Source of the DNA: Chitinophagales bacterium
Lineage (GTDB): Bacteria > Bacteroidota > Bacteroidia > Chitinophagales > Saprospiraceae
NCBI GenBank assembly: GCA_017303875.1
Contig: JAFLBP010000039.1
Coordinates: forward strand, 1-47,666
Direction of reading: 5' to 3'
Length of the DNA stretch: 47,666 nt
Shown: one piece after another, positions 43,082 to 47,666 of the stretch
Position numbering within the stretch: the first letter of the stretch is position 1
Layout: each line of letters starts with the position of its first letter
Program-made: the position numbers and the translations under genes
Notes under the pieces: model-generated
Told to the model about the DNA's origin: nothing
The model's database searches: none
The model's input: the letters and a program-made list of their open reading frames with translations, nothing else

Positions 43082-45061
43082 ATGAGTACGGAAGCTGTCA
43101 TCCGCGCCCTGGGCTGGGCATTAGTACATTCGCTTTGGCAAGGCGCCCTGCTGGCGCTGCTGTACCGGGTCATCCGCAAATCCTTGCGTGGCCCTGTACT
43201 CCGGTACCGTTTTGCCTTGGCAGGACTGGGCCTGCAATTGCTGCTGGCCATACTTACCTATGCCTGGTGCTACGAGCCGGTGCTGCGCCCCGATGGGATC
43301 TGGGTTATTCTGCTGGATATGCCGGATGCCGACTGGCGCATGCTCCTGGAAGCGCAGTACCCTTTGGTGGTTGCACTTTGGTCGGTCGGATTAAGCTTGT
43401 TCAGCCTGCGTTTTGCCTGGGGACTATTCAGTGTATATCGCCTTAAAAACAAGGCTAATCCACTGAATTCCGACCTTTTGCAGGAAAAAATACAGGTTTT
43501 TGCCGCCGTACTCGGTATAAGCAGAACGGTGCGCCTGCTGGAATCTGCGGCAGTAAAAGCGCCGCTAACGTTTGGTCACCTGAAGCCGCTCATCCTGGTG
43601 CCTTTAGGTTGGGTAAACCAGCTTAGCCCGGCAGAAGCAGAAGCCGCACTGGCGCACGAACTGGCGCATATTGCGCGAAAGGACTGGTTGTTTAATGTGT
43701 TGCAGGCCCTCATTGAAACCCTTTTTTACTACCACCCGGCCATCTGGTGGCTTTCGGCACAGGCCCGATGCGAGCGTGAACATTGCTGCGACGACCTGGC
43801 TGTAGCCCTTGTTGGTAACCGGGTCGCTTATGCCAAAATGCTGGTGCGCGTTCATGAACTGGCCCTCTCCGGTTCGCAGCCAGCCATGGCCCTCGGCATA
43901 AACGGCACCACCCCATCCCGCAAACGCCCCATGCCCCTGCTGGAACGTGTCAGGCGTTTGCTTCAACCCGTTCATCAATCATCGAATAACATGGAAAAAA
44001 TTATAGCTACCGTACTCCTGACAGGATTGCTCCTGTTTGCCGGCGTACGCTACCGCGAAGCCATCCCTGTAATCGGCCAGACACTGGCACAAGGGGTGCA
44101 AAATTTTAATGAAAACCCGATCGCGCCCCAGGCGCCTGTGCCCGGCCCCGACACCATACCTCCGGGCCGCCACACCCAAAGTGTCACGCATGACGATGGT
44201 AAGCAAAAGTCGGAACTGAAGATGGAAAATGGTAAAATCATCAGTTTCAGGGTAAATGACAAGGAAATACCGCCTGCCGAATACAGTAAATACGCAGACG
44301 TTATGGAGTTGCTGCAATCACCGCCACCACCACCGCCGCCGCCGCCAGCACCGGGAGCCGATTTTATGGATAAGCCAGCGCCACCTGCACCTCCTGCGCC
44401 TCCGGGCAATGCAGATCGCCGCACCCCGCCACCGCCGCCCGCCCCGCCGGCACCGCGAGGCGATGGTAAACAAGGGTACTTTTTTAAAGTGCCCGCAGAA
44501 GGAACGCCCGTAATTGTTGATCGTGATGGCATAACCACCCTCACGTATACGCAAGACGGCAAAACCAAGGTCATTAAAGTTGAAAACGGCGAGGTTTTTT
44601 TAGATGGGAATAAAATCGGCGACGCTGCTTCCACCCAGGTTATATCCTCCAATGGTTTTGTGGTTGAAGCAGATGATGTTTATGCCGCCGGATTTCCTGC
44701 ATACCATTTCGAGTTTCCGGAATTTCATGTGCCCGAAATGCCGGAATTTAATTTCGATTTTCCCAATCCGATGGTCGTTTTACCCGATTTAAAGGATATA
44801 AATCTGGATAAACTCAGCAAAAAAGAACGCCGGGAGGTTGAACGCGAGATCAAGCAAGCTAAAAAAGAGGCAGAAGCGGCGTTTAAACAAAGCCTTGAAA
44901 TGCAAAAGGATATGCAACGCCAACGCCTGAATATGAAACAGCAGGCGCTGCTCAATCAGGAACAACTACGACAATTGCATTTTGCAGAGTTGGAGCGACA
45001 CCGCGAAGCCCTCAGGCGCCAACAGGAAGCACAGCAACGCCAGAAACGGAGAGCTGAGTAG
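43082..45061 (+). CDS. BlaR1-like M56 membrane metalloprotease with novel tail
   Basis: This 659-residue protein has three helices and then the M56 zinc protease core: HELAH at 192-196 and the third-ligand region EREHCCDD at 231-238. A further helix lies near 310-330. Beyond it there is no penicillin-binding sensor domain; instead come a proline-rich stretch (about 405-460, with a run of nine prolines), a small beta domain (FFKVPAEGTPVIVDRDG), an aromatic acidic segment (FPAYHFEFPEFHVPEMPEF) and a long charged coiled coil (about 575-659). It probably senses an envelope signal other than beta-lactam. The ATG at 43082 fits the family; earlier in-frame ATG at 42980 adds a non-family stretch. A hairpin (GCAAGGC/GCCTTGC, 42986-43003) lies in the gap after the repressor. 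Confidence 0.88.
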   Translation: MSTEAVIRALGWALVHSLWQGALLALLYRVIRKSLRGPVLRYRFALAGLGLQLLLAILTYAWCYEPVLRPDGIWVILLDMPDADWRMLLEAQYPLVVALWSVGLSLFSLRFAWGLFSVYRLKNKANPLNSDLLQEKIQVFAAVLGISRTVRLLESAAVKAPLTFGHLKPLILVPLGWVNQLSPAEAEAALAHELAHIARKDWLFNVLQALIETLFYYHPAIWWLSAQARCEREHCCDDLAVALVGNRVAYAKMLVRVHELALSGSQPAMALGINGTTPSRKRPMPLLERVRRLLQPVHQSSNNMEKIIATVLLTGLLLFAGVRYREAIPVIGQTLAQGVQNFNENPIAPQAPVPGPDTIPPGRHTQSVTHDDGKQKSELKMENGKIISFRVNDKEIPPAEYSKYADVMELLQSPPPPPPPPPAPGADFMDKPAPPAPPAPPGNADRRTPPPPPAPPAPRGDGKQGYFFKVPAEGTPVIVDRDGITTLTYTQDGKTKVIKVENGEVFLDGNKIGDAASTQVISSNGFVVEADDVYAAGFPAYHFEFPEFHVPEMPEFNFDFPNPMVVLPDLKDINLDKLSKKERREVEREIKQAKKEAEAAFKQSLEMQKDMQRQRLNMKQQALLNQEQLRQLHFAELERHREALRRQQEAQQRQKRRAE

Positions 45062-45063
45062 AA

Positions 45064-45117
45064 AAAAAGGCTCATAGTACACACCGGTAAAAATGCCGCG
45101 TGCGCTATGAGCCTTTA
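45064..45117. terminator. Bidirectional terminator between the M56 gene and lysS
   Basis: AAAGGCTCATAG pairs with CTATGAGCCTTT across a 27-nt loop, flanked by an A-run on the left and TTTATTG on the right. It lies just past both converging genes. Confidence 0.75.
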
Positions 45118-45139
45118 TTGTTAAAACTGATATTCAGCT

Positions 45140-46681
45140 TTACCCGGGATTCACTTCCGGGCGCATTTGCGGGAAAAACAGCACTTCCTGAATACTGCTC
45201 TGGCCGGTGAACAACATGGTCAGGCGATCAATACCGAACCCGATACCTGCTGTGGGCGGCATGGCGTATTCCAGCGCGCGCAGAAAATCTTCATCCAGCG
45301 CCATGGCTTCTTCATCACCGCGTTTGGCGAGTTCTAATTGCTCTTCAAAACGTTCGCGCTGATCAATCGGGTCGTTCAGCTCGGAATAGGCGTTACCCAC
45401 TTCTTTACCATTGACAAACAACTCAAAACGCTCCACCAAACCCGCTTTGCTGCGGTGTTTTTTGGTGAGTGGCGACATTTCCACGGGGTAGTCGATCAGG
45501 AAAGTCGGCTGAATGAGGTGACCTTCCACTTTTTCCCCGAAAATTTCATCAATGAGTTTGGCTTTACCCATGGATGCGTCAATTTCAATATGTTCTTTTT
45601 TGCAATAAGCGCGCAGTTCGGCTTCGTCGGCTGTTTCTACGTTCAGGCCGGTATATTCCTGAATGGCATCGAACATGGTCAGGCGGCGATACGGCCCTGC
45701 AAACTGAATGCTGTTTTCGCCGATTTGCACGGTTGAATCTCCGCTCGGGTGCAGCGCACGGGCCACACGCTCCAGCATGCGCTCGGTTTGTTCCATAAGC
45801 CAGAAATAATCCTTGTACGCCACATAATATTCGAGCATGGTAAACTCCGGGTTATGTGTGCGGTCCATGCCCTCGTTGCGGAACATTTTACCTAATTCAT
45901 ACACCCCGTCGAAACCGCCCACGATCAGGCGTTTGAGGTAGAGTTCATTGGCAATACGCATATACAAAGGCATATCAAGCGTATTGTGGTGGCTTTTGAA
46001 CGGACGCGCCGAGGCGCCGCCGTGAATGGGCTGCAAAATGGGCGTTTCCACCTCCAGCAAACCCAACTCGTCGAGAAACTGACGAATGGTTTTGATGAGC
46101 TTAGTGCGTTTGATAAACACCTCCCGCACTTCCGGGTTAACTGTCAGGTCGACATAACGCATGCGGTAGCGCTGCTCCGGATCGGTGAAGGCGTCGTAGG
46201 TATTGCCTTCTGCATCGCGTTTGACAATGGGCAGCGGGCGCAGGCTTTTCGACAAAAATTTAAACTCCTGCACATGTACCGACACTTCGCCGGTTTTGGT
46301 GCGAAAGGCAAAGCCTTTGATGCCGATGTAATCGCCGAGGTCGAGCAGCTTTTTAACCACCGTATCAAAAAGCGGTGAGTTTTCGTCGCCTCCGTTTACC
46401 TCTTCGCGGCGCATGTAGAGTTGAATGCGGCCGCTGCTGTCCTGCAAATTGAGAAACATTGCCTTGCCGGCTTCGCGCGCTGCCATTACACGGCCTGCAA
46501 GTGCCACCTCCTGACAGTTGAGGCGTTTCTTGCTGCCGTCTTCAAGCACTTCTTCCTGATAGTTGGCAACGATATCGGCGGCAAAAGCCGTGACATCGAA
46601 CATGGGCGCGGGGTAGGGATCGATGCCCAATTCGCGCAATTTGACGAGCGCCTCCCGGCGCAACAGTTCCTGTTCGGTCAT
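45140..46681 (-). CDS. lysS: Lysyl-tRNA synthetase, class II
   Basis: This 513-residue cytoplasmic enzyme charges tRNA-Lys. The N-terminal OB-fold anticodon domain (about 55-165) is followed by the class II core: motif 1 around FLDELGLLEVETPIL, motif 2 FRNEGMDRTHNPEFTMLEYY, and motif 3 GIGFGIDRLTML near 479-490. The length is normal. The HAD phosphatase gene lies 91 nt upstream in the same direction, with a -7 box between. Confidence 0.97.
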   Translation of the reverse strand: MTEQELLRREALVKLRELGIDPYPAPMFDVTAFAADIVANYQEEVLEDGSKKRLNCQEVALAGRVMAAREAGKAMFLNLQDSSGRIQLYMRREEVNGGDENSPLFDTVVKKLLDLGDYIGIKGFAFRTKTGEVSVHVQEFKFLSKSLRPLPIVKRDAEGNTYDAFTDPEQRYRMRYVDLTVNPEVREVFIKRTKLIKTIRQFLDELGLLEVETPILQPIHGGASARPFKSHHNTLDMPLYMRIANELYLKRLIVGGFDGVYELGKMFRNEGMDRTHNPEFTMLEYYVAYKDYFWLMEQTERMLERVARALHPSGDSTVQIGENSIQFAGPYRRLTMFDAIQEYTGLNVETADEAELRAYCKKEHIEIDASMGKAKLIDEIFGEKVEGHLIQPTFLIDYPVEMSPLTKKHRSKAGLVERFELFVNGKEVGNAYSELNDPIDQRERFEEQLELAKRGDEEAMALDEDFLRALEYAMPPTAGIGFGIDRLTMLFTGQSSIQEVLFFPQMRPEVNPG

Positions 46682-46709
46682 TACAGTATTTTTTCAATAA
46701 AAACGGCCG

Positions 46710-46717
46710 CAAAGATA
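46710..46717 (-). promoter_or_regulatory. -7 box before lysS
   Basis: CAAAGATA on plus reads TATCTTTG on minus, an exact TAnnTTTG, 28 nt before the start codon. No -33 TTTG sits at the normal distance. Confidence 0.4.
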
Positions 46718-46772
46718 GCGCGATTCGCAGCATCTTTGAACGCATGACAAACGAAAATCGCGACTAATGGTT

Positions 46773-47435
46773 CTACAAAACCTTTTTTTCCTGTAAAATA
46801 AGTCGCAACGCGCGTGCATCGTCGGCAATCAGGTCGGCGCCGGCAGCATGCAGGTGCTCGCCGTGATCGTCGTGTACATGCCCGGCTCCCAGAAAACCGA
46901 TCACCAGCAGGCCGGCTGCTTTGGCCGCCCGCACGCCTGTGGGCGAGTCTTCAACCGCCAGGGTTTCGGAAGGATGCAGCCCCAACTGTTGGAGCGCATG
47001 CAGGTAAACATCGGGCTGTGGTTTGGGCTGGGCCACCTGCTGGGCGGAGAACATTTGCCCGTCGAGGTGCGCCTGCAAACCAATGCCGCGCAAGCAGCGT
47101 TCGATATGTGGCAATCCGGCGTTCGATACGATACTTTTGGGAACTTTCAGTTGCTGAAAAATATCCGGCATACCCGCAATGGCCCGAAGCTCGGTCGGAA
47201 ACATTTCATGAAAGCGCTTTCTGCTGAGTTCCAGGTGTTCTTCACCGACATTGGCGCCATAGTCACGCCGCAAAATTTCAAGAATGTCTGTTTCCAGCAG
47301 GCCGGGAAAACGCGCGCAATAGTCGCGTTCACTCATTTCAAAACCGGTTTCCCGCAACACACTCAACATGGAGCGAACCGCAATAATTTCTGTATCAACG
47401 AGCGTTCCGTCGTTGTCGAACAAGATATGACGCAT
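46773..47435 (-). CDS. HAD-family phosphatase (beta-phosphoglucomutase-like)
   Basis: This 220-residue enzyme has the HAD motifs: DNDGT (nucleophile Asp7, acid/base Asp9), the Ser of SIVSNAG as motif II, Lys in QPKPQPDVY as motif III, and VEDSPTGVRAA as motif IV. A helical cap (about 15-85) makes it a subclass I hydrolase of the phosphoglycolate phosphatase/beta-phosphoglucomutase type. The substrate is unknown. The start codon lies 16 nt from the heptamer-repeat element. Confidence 0.9.
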   Translation of the reverse strand: MRHILFDNDGTLVDTEIIAVRSMLSVLRETGFEMSERDYCARFPGLLETDILEILRRDYGANVGEEHLELSRKRFHEMFPTELRAIAGMPDIFQQLKVPKSIVSNAGLPHIERCLRGIGLQAHLDGQMFSAQQVAQPKPQPDVYLHALQQLGLHPSETLAVEDSPTGVRAAKAAGLLVIGFLGAGHVHDDHGEHLHAAGADLIADDARALRLILQEKKVL

Positions 47436-47451
47436 GGGAAAATTATTAAAG

Positions 47452-47666
47452 GAGTGCGGAATGCGGAGTGCGGAGTGCGGAATGAGTTTTTAATTTTAAA
47501 TGCTTGATTTTTGCTGCGCAAAATAATTTTTTTTCCGCATTCCGCATTCCGCATTCCGCATTCCGCATTCCGCATTCCGCATTCCGCATTCCGCATTCCG
47601 CATTCCGCATTCCGCATTCCGCATTCCGCATTCCGCATTCCGCATTCCGCATTCCGCATTCCGCAT
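47452..47666. repeat. Heptamer satellite element, truncated by the window end
   Basis: Five GGAGTGC/GGAATGC units (47452-47488) precede a centre with AATGCTTGATTTTTGC and GCGCAAAA (about 47497-47526), then CCGCATT repeats without error from 47535 to the end: 18 full copies plus 6 bases. The centre is the reverse complement of the one in the element at 25538-25697. The array is open-ended here. Confidence 0.92.

Noticed and set aside
47363..47659. Frames encoding MRNAECG repeats at the window end.
   Set aside because: They are heptamer satellite read as protein; such spurious predictions arise from this repeat type.

Overview
The window looks like a piece of a Bacteroidota chromosome, probably from the Saprospiria/Chitinophagia side, although I cannot fix the family. 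The evidence is: promoters of the Bacteroidota type (TTTG, about 20 nt, TAnnTTTG) in front of several genes; start sites that lack Shine-Dalgarno sequences although the 16S tail still carries CCTCC; carboxypeptidase-regulatory-like domains on exported proteins; a TonB-dependent receptor; an orphan M56/BlaI pair; and a type VI-B CRISPR-Cas13b locus, a subtype known almost only from this phylum.

Layout. 1-295: the last ~65 nt of a 16S rRNA gene, not followed by tRNA or 23S genes but by a strong terminator. 295-7083: folE and a giant exported alpha-2-macroglobulin. 7107-13720: the type VI-B locus, all read on the minus strand: a four-helix membrane protein (csx27-like), cas13b, a short leader, then 39 repeats with 38 spacers ending in a degenerate repeat and a perfect 35-nt palindrome. 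13900-18680: a small unknown gene, an OppB-type permease and an RND pump without its adaptor. 18820-25534: a von Willebrand-like membrane protein, a CorC/CNNM transporter, a small exported protein and a TonB receptor. 25538-31848: a 52-bp perfect inverted repeat, an AEC transporter, PPK2, a Dna2-like nuclease-helicase and a DUF4112 protein. 31981-36124: outer-membrane and OmpA-type envelope genes, a crotonase and a small AntA/KilA-like protein with a putative clamp-binding tail. 36155-42305: a radical SAM/rsmE/ATP-grasp operon, a degenerate nucleotidyltransferase-like protein, and a lipoprotein/Ere-like/helical-protein operon. 42398-45061: a BlaI-M56 regulatory pair with two palindromic operators, one filling the promoter spacer. 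45140-47435: lysS and a HAD phosphatase. 47452-47666: a heptamer satellite that runs off the window.

How the parts work together. The CRISPR locus is the main accessory system. Cas13b is an RNA-guided RNase whose two HEPN active sites are intact at the protein ends, the repeats fold as Cas13b repeats do when read on the minus strand, and the membrane protein next to it is the expected VI-B accessory. No cas1/cas2 lies in the window, so spacers must be acquired in trans. The rest is mostly envelope, transport and housekeeping genes in short operons, interrupted by three families of palindromic or tandem intergenic repeats.
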